A DNA stretch of 64,000 nucleotides from Candidatus Defluviilinea proxima. Its GTDB lineage: Bacteria > Chloroflexota > Anaerolineae > Anaerolineales > Villigracilaceae. The stretch lies in NCBI GenBank assembly GCA_016721115.1, contig JADKIW010000001.1, positions 2,929,501 to 2,993,500 on the forward strand, written 5' to 3'. Shown piece by piece: positions 28,020 to 36,821 of this stretch. The notes beneath the pieces are model-generated. The model worked only from the letters and a program-made list of their open reading frames with translations, had not been told where the DNA came from and did not search any database. The translations under genes were made by a program, and so were the position numbers. The stretch's first letter is position 1. Every line of letters begins with the position of its first letter.

Positions 28020-28038
28020 GCCGCTACACCACGGGACC
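27965..28038 (-). tRNA. tRNA-Asp (anticodon GTC)
   Basis: Read on the minus strand, 28038 down to 27965 folds as a 74-base tRNA. The acceptor stem is GGTCCCG with CGGGACC, discriminator G. The anticodon stem is CGGCC with GGCCG around loop CTGTCAA, giving anticodon GTC. The T arm has TTCGAAT. CCA is not encoded. Its 3' part is the antisense of the end of the second recombinase ORF, so the gene is a probable integration site. The 28058-28086 promoter drives it. Confidence 0.95.
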
Positions 28039-28057
28039 AATTAGCTAAGCGGCCGAT

Positions 28058-28086
28058 AGTTTACCATGTGCATTATTACGTGTCAA
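28058..28086 (-). promoter_or_regulatory. Sigma-70 promoter of tRNA-Asp
   Basis: On the minus strand, TTGACA (28081-28086) and TAAACT (28058-28063) are separated by 17 bases. The expected start is about 13 bases before the tRNA. The -35 box overlaps the last codons of the L,D-transpeptidase gene. Confidence 0.65.
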
Positions 28087-29231
28087 TACGCCCAATCCTT
28101 ATACAAGGCTGGATCGGTGGGGGTTAATCCAGTTGTGTCATAAACAAAAACATAGTCTCCAACATTGGCCCAGTTAAACAACCAGTGTGAATCGCCCACT
28201 GATAAATTTACGCATCCATGTGATTGTGGATATCCAAATCGGGTGCGCCAATACGCGCCATGCAACGCGCGTGCTTTATCGAAGTACATTGTCCAGGGTA
28301 CATTGTCGAGATAATAAAAATCTGTCAGGTCGCCGTTCCTCATGGTTTCAGTTTCTTTTTTCTCATAGATCTGAAACAGCCCGGGGCGTGTATAGAACGG
28401 TTCCAATCCACTGGCAATCACAGTTGCGAAGACGAGTTGGTTGTTATCGTAGACTGCCAATGTTTGTTCGGCGAGATCAACATCGATCCAACGGCCATTT
28501 GCTACTCCCTCTGGGGAAGTTGTTTTTGGTGTTACTTTAGCAAGGATGCGTGCCTCCACCCATTGACCGGGGCCGATCATGTCCCAATCCACGCCGTCAG
28601 CAGACTGGGTATCATACACTTGCACGATATCAACATAGGGGTAAAGAATTCTGTCTGTTAGTGGGGTGTTATATCCGGGAGCGCTTCGAACAGGAACACT
28701 ATCTGTATAGAACGGCAATGGCCATGCAAAAGAATTATGCGGCGTGGATTTAAACTCCAACCCTTGGAATGTTGAAAATTCCCCTATCCGTGAGCCTTTG
28801 CCCGGTATCCATGCGCCAGATTGGAGCAGATAGAAAATCCCTTTGCCAGTATCTACTCTGTCTACATAGGAGACATACACAAAGCCGGTAGGAAAAATTT
28901 GTCCAGTAGGTGAACCTGCCGGGCCTGATACAGCAGACACATCGCCATCATCGAGGCGAAAGTAAAAATAGGGGAGCTTTGTCAATTCAAAATCAGGCTT
29001 GTTAAAGCGTAAAGGACGTGGTGGGATGGTTAATCCCTGTTTTGCCAATTCGGTCACATAGGCCGATGGCCCACTGACAAGACAATCCTCTGGCATTACA
29101 ACATACACATCTGGCGCACAAACTACTGTGCCGCTTGCTGGTTCGTCGCTTTGTGCTCGAGCAATGATCCAATTTGTAGCAAGGCTGGCAGAGATCGCAA
29201 TACCAACAAAAACAAAAAATATCTTTTTCAT
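28083..29231 (-). CDS. L,D-transpeptidase (YkuD family), exported
   Basis: A 382-residue protein with an N-terminal signal peptide or anchor (hydrophobic residues about 3-25 ending ARAQS). A large extracytoplasmic region follows, then a C-terminal YkuD catalytic domain with the HGAYW and SHGCVNL motifs, the latter with the nucleophilic Cys. It would make 3-3 cross-links or anchor proteins on peptidoglycan outside the membrane. The middle part has SH3-like strands. The gene stands alone on the minus strand, divergent from the roadblock gene. Its stop overlaps the tRNA-Asp promoter. Confidence 0.88.
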   Translation of the reverse strand: MKKIFFVFVGIAISASLATNWIIARAQSDEPASGTVVCAPDVYVVMPEDCLVSGPSAYVTELAKQGLTIPPRPLRFNKPDFELTKLPYFYFRLDDGDVSAVSGPAGSPTGQIFPTGFVYVSYVDRVDTGKGIFYLLQSGAWIPGKGSRIGEFSTFQGLEFKSTPHNSFAWPLPFYTDSVPVRSAPGYNTPLTDRILYPYVDIVQVYDTQSADGVDWDMIGPGQWVEARILAKVTPKTTSPEGVANGRWIDVDLAEQTLAVYDNNQLVFATVIASGLEPFYTRPGLFQIYEKKETETMRNGDLTDFYYLDNVPWTMYFDKARALHGAYWRTRFGYPQSHGCVNLSVGDSHWLFNWANVGDYVFVYDTTGLTPTDPALYKDWAY

Positions 29232-29411
29232 ATGCTTCCAATGTTACCAGACGATTGAAATCTGCCAACCTTTACATTTCTGTTAATGGATGGCCGGTTT
29301 TTTGATGACTTGGCTTGACACTTTTTGTCCACTACGCTATATTATCCGCAATTCCTATCAAACCTGCCAGCCAGGTATTGGCTGGAGAATTTTCTGTGCA
29401 GGAGGGCTGTC

Positions 29412-29783
29412 TTGTCCAAGTCACGAACGCAACAAATGGTTGATCGTCTTCGGGAGTTACAGGCATCATCACCCGATATTGAGGCGTCCGCAGTCGTTAG
29501 TGTGGATGGTCTTAGCATTGCATCTGCATTGCCTCAAGGTGTAGAAGAAGACCGCGTATCGGCGATGTCTGCGGCAATGCTATCCCTTGGCGAACGCATC
29601 GCAACGGAACTCGGTAGGGGCTCACTGGAACAAGTGTATATCAAAGGGGAAAAGGGATATGTAGTATTGATGTCGGTGGGTGAGGAAGCAGTTCTTACCG
29701 CATTGGCCCGTGAACAAGCAAAACTAGGCTTGATCTTCCTGGATATGAGACGTGCCACTGAAGATCTCGCAAAACTGATCTAA
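29412..29783 (+). CDS. Roadblock/LC7 domain protein
   Basis: 123 residues from TTG 29412, which follows AGGAGGG five to six bases upstream; longer readings from 29325 lack a ribosome site. The fold pattern fits Roadblock/LC7: a helix (MVDRLRELQASSPD), strands with SAVVSVDGLSIAS, a long helix with AMSAAMLSLGERIATELG, and strands VYIKGEKGYVVLMSVG, then a final helix. In bacteria such proteins regulate small GTPases or act in cell polarity and signalling complexes. The next two genes (V4R and a response regulator) start 12 bases after the previous stop in each case, so this is a signalling operon. Confidence 0.8.
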   Translation: MSKSRTQQMVDRLRELQASSPDIEASAVVSVDGLSIASALPQGVEEDRVSAMSAAMLSLGERIATELGRGSLEQVYIKGEKGYVVLMSVGEEAVLTALAREQAKLGLIFLDMRRATEDLAKLI

Positions 29784-29795
29784 TTGGAGTCAAGC

Positions 29796-30431
29796 ATGAG
29801 CCCTGTTCAAAACGCTGGTTTATATTATCCAAATAAATTCGGACGCATCATGATCCAATCCCTTGAAGAGGTAATGGGTAAGAATGGTTTGAATGCTATC
29901 CTTAATCTTGCTGGCTTGAATCATTATATTGATAGTTATCCCCCCGATAATTTGGATAAAGGCTTTGACTTTGCTGAACTTTCTGCTGTTGGAACTGCCC
30001 TCGAGGAAATGTATGGTCCGCGTGGTGGACGTGGTTTAGCTCTGCGCGCAGGACGTGCCACTTTTGCAGAAGGCTTGAAGAATTTCGGCGCTCTTGCTGG
30101 TGCGGCAGACTTGGCGTTTGTCGTTCTCCCGCTTCAGTCCAAGTTGCGAATTGGTCTGCCGGCCTTTGCCAAGATTTTTTCCCAATTAAGTGATCAGCAC
30201 AGTACTGTTGAAGAAAAAGATACAGAGTTTATCTGGACCATCCATAAGTGTCCTGTTTGTTGGGCGAGAACAAATGTGGATAAGCCTGTATGTTATGTTG
30301 CGACAGGTTTGCTTCAGGAATCCCTCAAATGGGTGTCAGGCGGCAATGAATTCCGCGTGAATGAATCCAAATGCATTGCCATGGGTGATGCGGTCTGCGA
30401 ATTCGTCATTCAAAAAGAACCCATTTCCTAA
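29796..30431 (+). CDS. V4R (4-vinyl-reductase-type) domain protein
   Basis: 211 residues from ATG 29796 (GGAG six bases upstream). The C-terminal ~60 residues match the V4R domain: CPVCWAR, then CYVATGLLQESLKW and a late ESKCIAMGDAVCEFVI. This domain occurs in bacteriochlorophyll-synthesis and NO-sensing related proteins and binds small hydrophobic or metal ligands. The four Cys (CPVC, then ESKC and AVC) could hold a metal. Its N-terminal helical part has an AGLNHYI stretch typical of the same family. Function is likely as a sensor for the adjacent response regulator. Confidence 0.7.
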   Translation: MSPVQNAGLYYPNKFGRIMIQSLEEVMGKNGLNAILNLAGLNHYIDSYPPDNLDKGFDFAELSAVGTALEEMYGPRGGRGLALRAGRATFAEGLKNFGALAGAADLAFVVLPLQSKLRIGLPAFAKIFSQLSDQHSTVEEKDTEFIWTIHKCPVCWARTNVDKPVCYVATGLLQESLKWVSGGNEFRVNESKCIAMGDAVCEFVIQKEPIS

Positions 30432-30443
30432 AGTGGGGTAGAT

Positions 30444-31298
30444 GTGGCAGAAGCCAAACATAAGATCCTGATCGTTGAAGATGACCTTGATGTAGCGGAG
30501 ATGTTGAACGCATATTTCCGCGTTCAGGGATATGAAGTGTTCACTGTCAACTGGGGTGAAGATGGTGTACGTGCCGGCCAGACTATTTTGCCTGAGCTGG
30601 TTATTTTAGATATTCGCCTTCCTGATATTGATGGTTATGAGGTAGCGCGTCGTTTGCGCGCTGATCGTCGTACGCAGGAAATCCCCATTATCTTCTTAAC
30701 GGAAAAACGTGAGCGTGTAGATCGTCTGCAAGGATTTGAAGTCGGCGCAGATGATTACATTACCAAACCTTTCGACGTGCAGGAACTCCGCCTGCGCGTT
30801 CGCAATGCCCTTAAGCGTATCAGCCAAGGGTCGTTGACCAATCCTGTCAGTGGATTGCCGGAAGGCCCTTTGGTCGAGGAAAAACTATCGGATGCCATCC
30901 ACAAAAGCGGATGGGCACTGCTTCATATTTCGATCAGTCATCTCGATTCTTTCCGTGAAGCATATGGATTTGTTGCTTCTGACGATGTGTTACGCGCCAT
31001 CAGCTTAATGATTCACAATACGATCAAAGAAACCGGCTCGAACGAAGATTTCCTTGGGCATTTGAGCCCGACAGATTTTGTCATCATTATGACCCCCGCG
31101 AACATGACAGCATTTCGTGATCGCATTCATTCTCGACTTGAACAATCACTGGATTATTTTTATCCTATCAAGGATCGTGAGCAGGCATCCAAGCGACCGG
31201 ATCGCCTTTCGGTTAAGGTCTCTGAAGTGCCATCTGTGTTTGGTAAATATTCCAGCGTAGATCAATTAAAGAAAGAGTTGTTGAGCAAGCATTCGTGA
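30444..31298 (+). CDS. Response regulator with degenerate GGDEF-like output
   Basis: 284 residues from GTG 30444. Residues about 7-125 are a receiver domain: acidic pair D13/D14, phospho-acceptor D56 in LVILDIR, Thr in FLTEK and Lys in TKPF. The rest (about 140-270) has the order and hydrophobic pattern of a GGDEF domain, but the active-site loop reads SPTDF instead of GGDEF, so it should not make c-di-GMP. It may act as a nucleotide-sensing or protein-binding output. Its stop overlaps the start of the glycosyltransferase gene. Operon with the roadblock and V4R genes. Confidence 0.8.
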   Translation: MAEAKHKILIVEDDLDVAEMLNAYFRVQGYEVFTVNWGEDGVRAGQTILPELVILDIRLPDIDGYEVARRLRADRRTQEIPIIFLTEKRERVDRLQGFEVGADDYITKPFDVQELRLRVRNALKRISQGSLTNPVSGLPEGPLVEEKLSDAIHKSGWALLHISISHLDSFREAYGFVASDDVLRAISLMIHNTIKETGSNEDFLGHLSPTDFVIIMTPANMTAFRDRIHSRLEQSLDYFYPIKDREQASKRPDRLSVKVSEVPSVFGKYSSVDQLKKELLSKHS

Positions 31299-32029
31299 AG
31301 ATCACCATCGTTTTACCAACATATAACGAAGCGGAGAACCTACCCAAACTGGTCTCCGCTTTATTTTCGTTACCACTGGAACTGTCCCTTTTGGTTGTGG
31401 ATGATAACAGTCCAGATGGCACCGGTCAGATCGCCGAGGATTTGTCGAAAGAACATCCCGGGCGGATTTATATTCTCCATCGTGCAGGGAAGCTGGGATT
31501 AAGATCAGCGTATCTGGAAGGGTTTGCCAAGGCTTTCGAAACAGGAGCAGATGTCGTGGTCCAGATGGATGCGGACTTTTCCCATGCCCCGGCTGTTTTG
31601 GTGGAGATGGCAAAGCGCATCGAATCCTATGACGTGGTGATTGGGTCCCGTTATACAAAAGGTGGTTCCCTCGATCAAAATTGGCCTCTCTGGCGAAAAG
31701 CATTATCAGCATTTGGCAACACCTATGCACGGACCATCCTCAACTTTCCGTTGCGCGATGTAACAACTGGTTACCGCATGTGGAGACGGCAGGTGTTGGA
31801 GAAGATGCCGTTGGATCGTATTCGCTCGAACGGATATGTGTTTTTGGTAGAGATGGCGTATGTAGCCTATCTGATGGGATTCAAGATCGTTGAGACGCCC
31901 ATTCATTTTTCAGATCGGCGCTGGGGAAAATCGAAGATGTCTTTGAAAATTCAAATGGAAGCTGCAACACGGATATGGGACGTTCGCTGGCATTACCGTG
32001 ACTTGCGAGATGCCAGACGTATAAAATAG
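31295..32029 (+). CDS. Polyprenol-phosphate mannosyltransferase (GT2, Dpm1-like)
   Basis: 244 residues from GTG 31295, overlapping the response-regulator stop by four bases. The GT2 pattern is complete: ITIVLPTYNEAENL, VVDDNSPDGT, the DxD-like MDADFSH and a late DVTTGYRMW with a basic C-terminal tail. This is the soluble type of dolichol/polyprenol-phosphate mannose synthase: it transfers mannose (or glucose) from GDP/UDP to polyprenyl phosphate on the inner face of the membrane, to feed extracytoplasmic glycosylation. No membrane helices follow. A strong terminator closes the operon. Confidence 0.85.
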   Translation: MKITIVLPTYNEAENLPKLVSALFSLPLELSLLVVDDNSPDGTGQIAEDLSKEHPGRIYILHRAGKLGLRSAYLEGFAKAFETGADVVVQMDADFSHAPAVLVEMAKRIESYDVVIGSRYTKGGSLDQNWPLWRKALSAFGNTYARTILNFPLRDVTTGYRMWRRQVLEKMPLDRIRSNGYVFLVEMAYVAYLMGFKIVETPIHFSDRRWGKSKMSLKIQMEAATRIWDVRWHYRDLRDARRIK

Positions 32030-32036
32030 TAAAAAC

Positions 32037-32065
32037 AAATTGCTTCCCATATCGGGAAGCAATTT
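32037..32065. terminator. Bidirectional intrinsic terminator
   Basis: A 12-bp perfect stem (AAATTGCTTCCC with its complement) with a five-base loop and T/A runs on both sides, placed between the convergent glycosyltransferase and rsmA genes. Confidence 0.85.
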
Positions 32066-32896
32066 TTATTTGTAGAGTTTACAGAGCGTTTCCCATTCTT
32101 CAATGCTCAATGTTTCTGCGCGACGCATTGGATTGATGTTCGCTTTCGCGAGTAGTTCTTCAGCATTGGGTGGGGAGATGTGCAGGCCTGATGAAAGCGA
32201 GTTGCGTAGAGTTTTGCGTTTCTGGCTGAATCCCGCCTTGGTTAATTTGAAGAATGTATTGAGCAGTTCTGGCTGAATCAAAGGTGATGGATAAATGTCA
32301 ATGCACAGCACCGCAGAGTCCACTTTGGGGGCAGGGAAGAACGCGCTGGCTGGGATGCGTGCCGCGATGCGTGGCTTTCCGTAGACTTGGACACTCAACG
32401 CCAACAGACTCATATCCCCTGGCTTGGCGCAGATGCGCTCAGCGACTTCCTTTTGAATGGTGAGTACGATGCGGCGTGGTTTGTTGTCGCTTTCAAGTAG
32501 ATGACGGATCACAGCCGACGTAATGTAATAGGGGATGTTGGCGACAACGAGATAGTTTTTTTCTGTGATCAATTCCTGTGGGGATAATTTCAATATGTCG
32601 CCATGGATGATGTTGACATTTTTATATGGCGTCATGACCACTTTGAGCGGTGCGAGTATTTTCACATCCAGTTCGACCGCGATTACCTCGTGGGCACAGG
32701 CGGCAATGTAACGTGTTAAACTCCCGAGGCCGGGGCCGATCTCCAGGACGGTATCTGTTGGCTGTATTTCGGCGGCAGAGACAATATCTTCGAGCGCAAA
32801 TTGATCTTGTAAAAAATTTTGACCGAGACTTTTTTCGGCATGTAAACCGAATCGTCTAAGTAACGCAGATGCATCGAGCGGGGGGATTTCATTCAT
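32066..32896 (-). CDS. rsmA: 16S rRNA dimethyladenosine transferase RsmA
   Basis: 276 residues from ATG 32896. The hallmarks are complete: KSLGQNFLQD, the SAM site VLEIGPGLGSLT, VIAVELD and the catalytic NIPYYITS. It dimethylates A1518 and A1519 (E. coli numbering) of 16S rRNA. The ORF can be extended to 32959, but ATG 32896 overlaps the LCP-gene stop in ATGA form and directly precedes the conserved domain. The gene closes a minus-strand run with the LCP and 3D-domain genes. Confidence 0.93.
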   Translation of the reverse strand: MNEIPPLDASALLRRFGLHAEKSLGQNFLQDQFALEDIVSAAEIQPTDTVLEIGPGLGSLTRYIAACAHEVIAVELDVKILAPLKVVMTPYKNVNIIHGDILKLSPQELITEKNYLVVANIPYYITSAVIRHLLESDNKPRRIVLTIQKEVAERICAKPGDMSLLALSVQVYGKPRIAARIPASAFFPAPKVDSAVLCIDIYPSPLIQPELLNTFFKLTKAGFSQKRKTLRNSLSSGLHISPPNAEELLAKANINPMRRAETLSIEEWETLCKLYK

Positions 32897-34062
32897 TGGC
32901 AAATGACGGTTTCTCCTTTTTGCTGTGGTTCGGTTTGTGCGGCAACAGCCGATGGCCATTTGCCACTATTGAATTGTTGAATGTATTCGCGCAGAATATC
33001 GTAATCCACATCCCATGTAAAGATATATTTTTTGAAGAGCGGATCGTATGTGCGACCCTGTTCAAAGAGTTGTTGCGGGAAGCTCGTAAAGATGATGTTC
33101 TGTGGGTCGAGTTGTGTGCCCAAGCATGCCAGTTGACTGATCTCTTGCGGGCTGAGGGATGTTTGGATCGCGCCTTGAAATGATTGGATCAGATCAGGGA
33201 TCTTGGTCACAACCTCTGGGCTGGTGAGTTTATCACGTAACGCGCACAGGACGCGGTCCTGGTTGTCGGCGCGGGAAAATACCCCCTCAATGCGAATACG
33301 TGCAAGGGTGAGCGCCTGTGCGCCATTTAGATGGTGTGTACCTTGCAGGAACAACAAACGGCTAGCTTTGTCCTCTGCCGTGCGGCCGTCCACCGTTTCG
33401 GGCAGTGTCACGTCAATGCCATCTACGGCGTTGACGATCTTTTCGAAGGTGCGCATGTTGACAGCGGCGTAGTGGTCTATCTCTGTGCCGAAGTTGAGAG
33501 TCAGTGTCCGCGCCAACAGACCGGGGCCTCCCGCGGGGTCTTTTGTATAGCCCATGCCGGGGTTACCATAGAGGTAGGCTTGATTGAGTTTTTCGTGATC
33601 CTGCCCTTTGAGATTGTCTGCGATGTCTGGGATCTCTACCCACAGGTCTCGTGGAATTTCCAACACAGTGACTTTGGGATTTACAAAGTCCACGCGGATG
33701 AGACGGATGACATCTGCCAGGCCGTAGAGGTAACTATCTGCACGTTGGTCACTGCCGACGGCAAGGATAAACATGGGCGAGGCCGCTCCACAGACGCCGA
33801 TGGTTTTCTTGATCGGTCCAGGTGTGGATAATGTTGTCGAAACAGAAGCAGGCACGAGCGTGGAAAGAGGCGTATCATCGTGTGGATTCGGAGTCCACGT
33901 GGGAGGAAGTCCGAAGGCAGTAGGAATTGGCGTATGTGGAATTTGAAGCACAGGTCCAAGCGGCTTGCTCCACTTTGTTTGGTAAAGCCAAAAGAAAGCG
34001 CCTGCAAGGAGTACCGCAACGATCGAAAGAAATCGAAGAGAGAATTTTTCGAAGCGGCTCAT
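32893..34062 (-). CDS. LytR-CpsA-Psr (LCP) family protein
   Basis: 389 residues with one membrane segment near the N-terminus (about 8-27), a Pro-rich linker, then the LCP domain: FILAVGSDQR, RLIRVDF, EIPRDLWVEIP, KLNQAY, the Arg-rich LARIRIEG and RADNQDRVL. LCP proteins attach polyprenyl-linked glycopolymers to peptidoglycan outside the cell. It fits with the wall-related 3D-domain gene just upstream (one-base overlap) and with the L,D-transpeptidase nearby. Confidence 0.88.
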   Translation of the reverse strand: MSRFEKFSLRFLSIVAVLLAGAFFWLYQTKWSKPLGPVLQIPHTPIPTAFGLPPTWTPNPHDDTPLSTLVPASVSTTLSTPGPIKKTIGVCGAASPMFILAVGSDQRADSYLYGLADVIRLIRVDFVNPKVTVLEIPRDLWVEIPDIADNLKGQDHEKLNQAYLYGNPGMGYTKDPAGGPGLLARTLTLNFGTEIDHYAAVNMRTFEKIVNAVDGIDVTLPETVDGRTAEDKASRLLFLQGTHHLNGAQALTLARIRIEGVFSRADNQDRVLCALRDKLTSPEVVTKIPDLIQSFQGAIQTSLSPQEISQLACLGTQLDPQNIIFTSFPQQLFEQGRTYDPLFKKYIFTWDVDYDILREYIQQFNSGKWPSAVAAQTEPQQKGETVICQ

Positions 34063-35255
34063 TATTCGATGGGGGGGACGTACGCAGGTGCGGGCGCGAG
34101 GAAGTACACTGTGACCACTTCATGCCAGGGTTCGTAATCGGCGTCAGTGAAACCTAGATCGATCCACGGCTTGCCCACACAGCCACCACATGCATCTTCC
34201 ACAGTGGCGAAGCCATAACCGGGGATAAACAGCGCTTGACCTTTCAACGCAAAATACAGATCGGTTCGCAATGCGACCATACCTTTTTGAAGTTGCTTCC
34301 CGCTTGCGGTTGTGGAGCCGCATGTGCTTGTGCCGATGTTGCATGGTGAATACGATGTGGCATACATCTGCACCGCGCGCCAGTATTCGATCTGCACGCC
34401 GTTCACCGTTGCAGTTTTTATTTCCACCTTTGTGCCGTAGGCAAGCTTGCGTATCTTTGGCGGGCGCACAAGCGTTTCCTCTTCGGTCACGCGCGAAACT
34501 TCAGCGCCGTCTTCATAACGGACACGCACACGTTGTATCGAGATGCCATTTTCACCGGGCTCAAGGATCTGTGTTTGGTCGAGCGCGATCTCTGATGAGG
34601 CAACTGTCTCTGTTTCAAACGGGATGGACTTTTGCGCGAGGATGACCGACTCTGTGACTCGTACCACTTTGATATTGCCATCGGACGGCAACGCCTCATT
34701 CTCCGAAGGGATGGCATGGTCCAGTCCGAGAAGCGGAATCCCCGCTTCGGTCAATGCTTCCCCAACTGTCCGCGCGGACGATTGAACCTGTAAGATTCTT
34801 CCATCCACGCTGATGTTTAGTACGCGAGGGGAAGTGATTGTGATCGTCATTCCGTTTTCAACAGGCGAACCCAACGATGGAACAACTTGGCCCTTTGCTT
34901 GTAACTGATACGGTACTTCTGCCAATACTTCTGCAACCGTAAACGCGGACGACTGAATCTGTTGTTGTCCACTGGGTGTGACAAGAGTCAATGCTACCGC
35001 ACGGCGGATTTGAATGGTGATAGGGTAACTGGTAATTGGTAATTCAGGTTGAATCGATAACCCATTGGAGAGGATACGGTCATTGGCATTGAGCGTTATC
35101 CCTGCCTGCGCGAGAATCGCCGAAGGGACACGCTCGTCTGTTTGAAGCGTGGTAGTTTTATCATTGTCAATGATCGTGACGGCAGGTTGGGCGACTGGTT
35201 GGCAGGCGAAAAGAAATAACGCAAATGCCCAAACCAGATAATGATTGAATCTCAT
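34062..35255 (-). CDS. Lipoprotein with DUF348/G5 and 3D domains
   Basis: 397 residues with a lipobox (LFAC, Cys18). Two or three ubiquitin-like DUF348 segments and a G5-type module follow, then a C-terminal 3D domain with YATSYSPC, GSTTASG, GMVALRTD and DACGG (the three aspartates that name the 3D domain are seen as D-D-D in DLYF, DACGG and DLGF). This is the YabE/Rpf type of cell-wall hydrolase: a lytic transglycosylase-like 3D domain acting on glycan strands outside the membrane. It belongs to a tightly spaced minus-strand run with the LCP and rsmA genes. Confidence 0.82.
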   Translation of the reverse strand: MRFNHYLVWAFALFLFACQPVAQPAVTIIDNDKTTTLQTDERVPSAILAQAGITLNANDRILSNGLSIQPELPITSYPITIQIRRAVALTLVTPSGQQQIQSSAFTVAEVLAEVPYQLQAKGQVVPSLGSPVENGMTITITSPRVLNISVDGRILQVQSSARTVGEALTEAGIPLLGLDHAIPSENEALPSDGNIKVVRVTESVILAQKSIPFETETVASSEIALDQTQILEPGENGISIQRVRVRYEDGAEVSRVTEEETLVRPPKIRKLAYGTKVEIKTATVNGVQIEYWRAVQMYATSYSPCNIGTSTCGSTTASGKQLQKGMVALRTDLYFALKGQALFIPGYGFATVEDACGGCVGKPWIDLGFTDADYEPWHEVVTVYFLAPAPAYVPPIE

Positions 35256-35262
35256 TGGGTAA

Positions 35263-36807
35263 TTATAAACTTATCTTATCTTTTACAAATCGGATGAAAT
35301 TCAAGGTTTTGTCCAATGCCAAATCTTGTTCCTCGTGATTTGCTACAGCGACAGCATTATCGATCAATTGCGTCCACGGTTCACCCAGTTTTGTCTTTGC
35401 CCATTGGATGGCTTTAGGTTTTGATGTGATCGTCCCTGTTTCCAAGGCGTGCAAAACGCGACACATGGTGATGACGGCAAAGGAACGATATCCACTTTCG
35501 CCATTGCGTAACCATGAAGGGTCGTCAAGCATGGGAAACCACCATTCGATCAAAGTTCCCATCACTGCGCCGCGAATATCCTCGGGCGTGACAAAATCGA
35601 TCAAGGTCTTTGGGTCTGGGCCTTCGATCACAATTCCGTACTCACGGATAACATGCCGCTGGATGATCCAGTCACTACCACGTTGATCCACAAAGAACTT
35701 TCCTTCGTTGACCGTTGGGCATGGTTCACCATTTGGGTCGTGTTTACGAATCAAATCCTTAGGGATATATGAACCTTCCAACTCGCCAGCGCGTTTGTGA
35801 CTGGTTGCCCAAGTCTCTTTATGCATGGACTCAAGTTTGGCAATCGTTTCCTCTGAAAGCGAGCCACCAGTTACGAACAGAAAATCAATGTCACTGGTTT
35901 CGGGGTTGAAGTCACCGCTGGAGAGAGAACCGTAGAGGTACATGCCAACGAATTGGTCGCCAAGAATTTCCTTTGCGTTCGCATGGAGCAGGTTTAACAC
36001 CTCGTTGACATCTGGATACGGTGTTGGCTTCATCACTTGAAGCGCGTAGCGGATTATGTCGAGTGTTCCATTTAGATCTTCAGGAAGGATTTCCAAACCA
36101 GGATTTTGCCTTCCCAGTAGAGCGCTTTCGACCAACGGTGTCCATTCTTTGCCTAGATTTTCCTTGGCCCATTTTGCCGCGACAGGTTTCGAGACAACCG
36201 TGCCGTGATAATAGGTGTAGAGTATTCTGCACAAAGTCAACACGGTATACGATTGATATCCGCGCCTCCCAAATTCTTGCGGATTATCGAGAAAGTGTTT
36301 AAGCCATTTATGTAGGACATCAAATACTGCTTCTCGTAGATTGCCTGATGAGACAGGGTCAATGAGCGTTTTGAGATCAGGTCCTGTGAGCGTTGTACCG
36401 TGTTCTCTAAGCACATGTCGCTGAATGACCCAATCACTATCGTGAGACATGATATGAAGTGTTTCATCGTTGCCTCTATCCATGTGCGGATGTTGGTTAT
36501 CCGTTGGGTCGTAGTGGCGCAGGGCTTTTTGTGGAATATAAGAGACTTCCAATTGGATCGCCCAGGGCGAATCGAGTTTGATGATCCGTTCGTGCATGGC
36601 TTTCAGTGCATTGAATGTCTCGTTGTTGATATCAGTCTCTGTGACGACGAGTACGTCAATATCGCTGTATTCGTCAAAGTCACCGTTGGCGAGCGAGCCA
36701 AAAAGATACATGCCGATGAAGTTGTTTTGTAGAATTTCTTTGACGTCTGTGAACAAGATGTTGAGCATCTCATTCACGTCAGAATGGGGAGTAGGGGATA
36801 GGTTCAT
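35263..36807 (-). CDS. Tandem aminoglycoside-nucleotidyltransferase-like fusion
   Basis: 514 residues made of two copies of the same ~255-residue unit. Each has a nucleotidyltransferase site: G37-S38 with D49/D51 in the first copy, the equivalent GSLSSGD...SDID in the second. Each also has a helical DUF4111/AadA-type C-terminal part (SKPVAAKWAKENLG and SKPKAIQWAKTKLG). Second-copy residues begin at about 259. Both active sites look intact. Single-copy relatives adenylylate aminoglycosides (ANT(3'')-like) or other small molecules. The duplication fused in one chain is unusual. The substrate is unknown. Confidence 0.8.
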   Translation of the reverse strand: MNLSPTPHSDVNEMLNILFTDVKEILQNNFIGMYLFGSLANGDFDEYSDIDVLVVTETDINNETFNALKAMHERIIKLDSPWAIQLEVSYIPQKALRHYDPTDNQHPHMDRGNDETLHIMSHDSDWVIQRHVLREHGTTLTGPDLKTLIDPVSSGNLREAVFDVLHKWLKHFLDNPQEFGRRGYQSYTVLTLCRILYTYYHGTVVSKPVAAKWAKENLGKEWTPLVESALLGRQNPGLEILPEDLNGTLDIIRYALQVMKPTPYPDVNEVLNLLHANAKEILGDQFVGMYLYGSLSSGDFNPETSDIDFLFVTGGSLSEETIAKLESMHKETWATSHKRAGELEGSYIPKDLIRKHDPNGEPCPTVNEGKFFVDQRGSDWIIQRHVIREYGIVIEGPDPKTLIDFVTPEDIRGAVMGTLIEWWFPMLDDPSWLRNGESGYRSFAVITMCRVLHALETGTITSKPKAIQWAKTKLGEPWTQLIDNAVAVANHEEQDLALDKTLNFIRFVKDKISL

Positions 36808-36821
36808 GTTGTAATTTCCTT

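Noticed and set aside
27936..28038. An extra C-terminal recombinase domain encoded by the final codons
   Set aside because: The tail is translated tRNA DNA and resembles no protein domain.
31213..31422. Small minus-strand ORF at the junction of response regulator and glycosyltransferase
   Set aside because: It overlaps both real genes, has no ribosome site and is a frame shadow.
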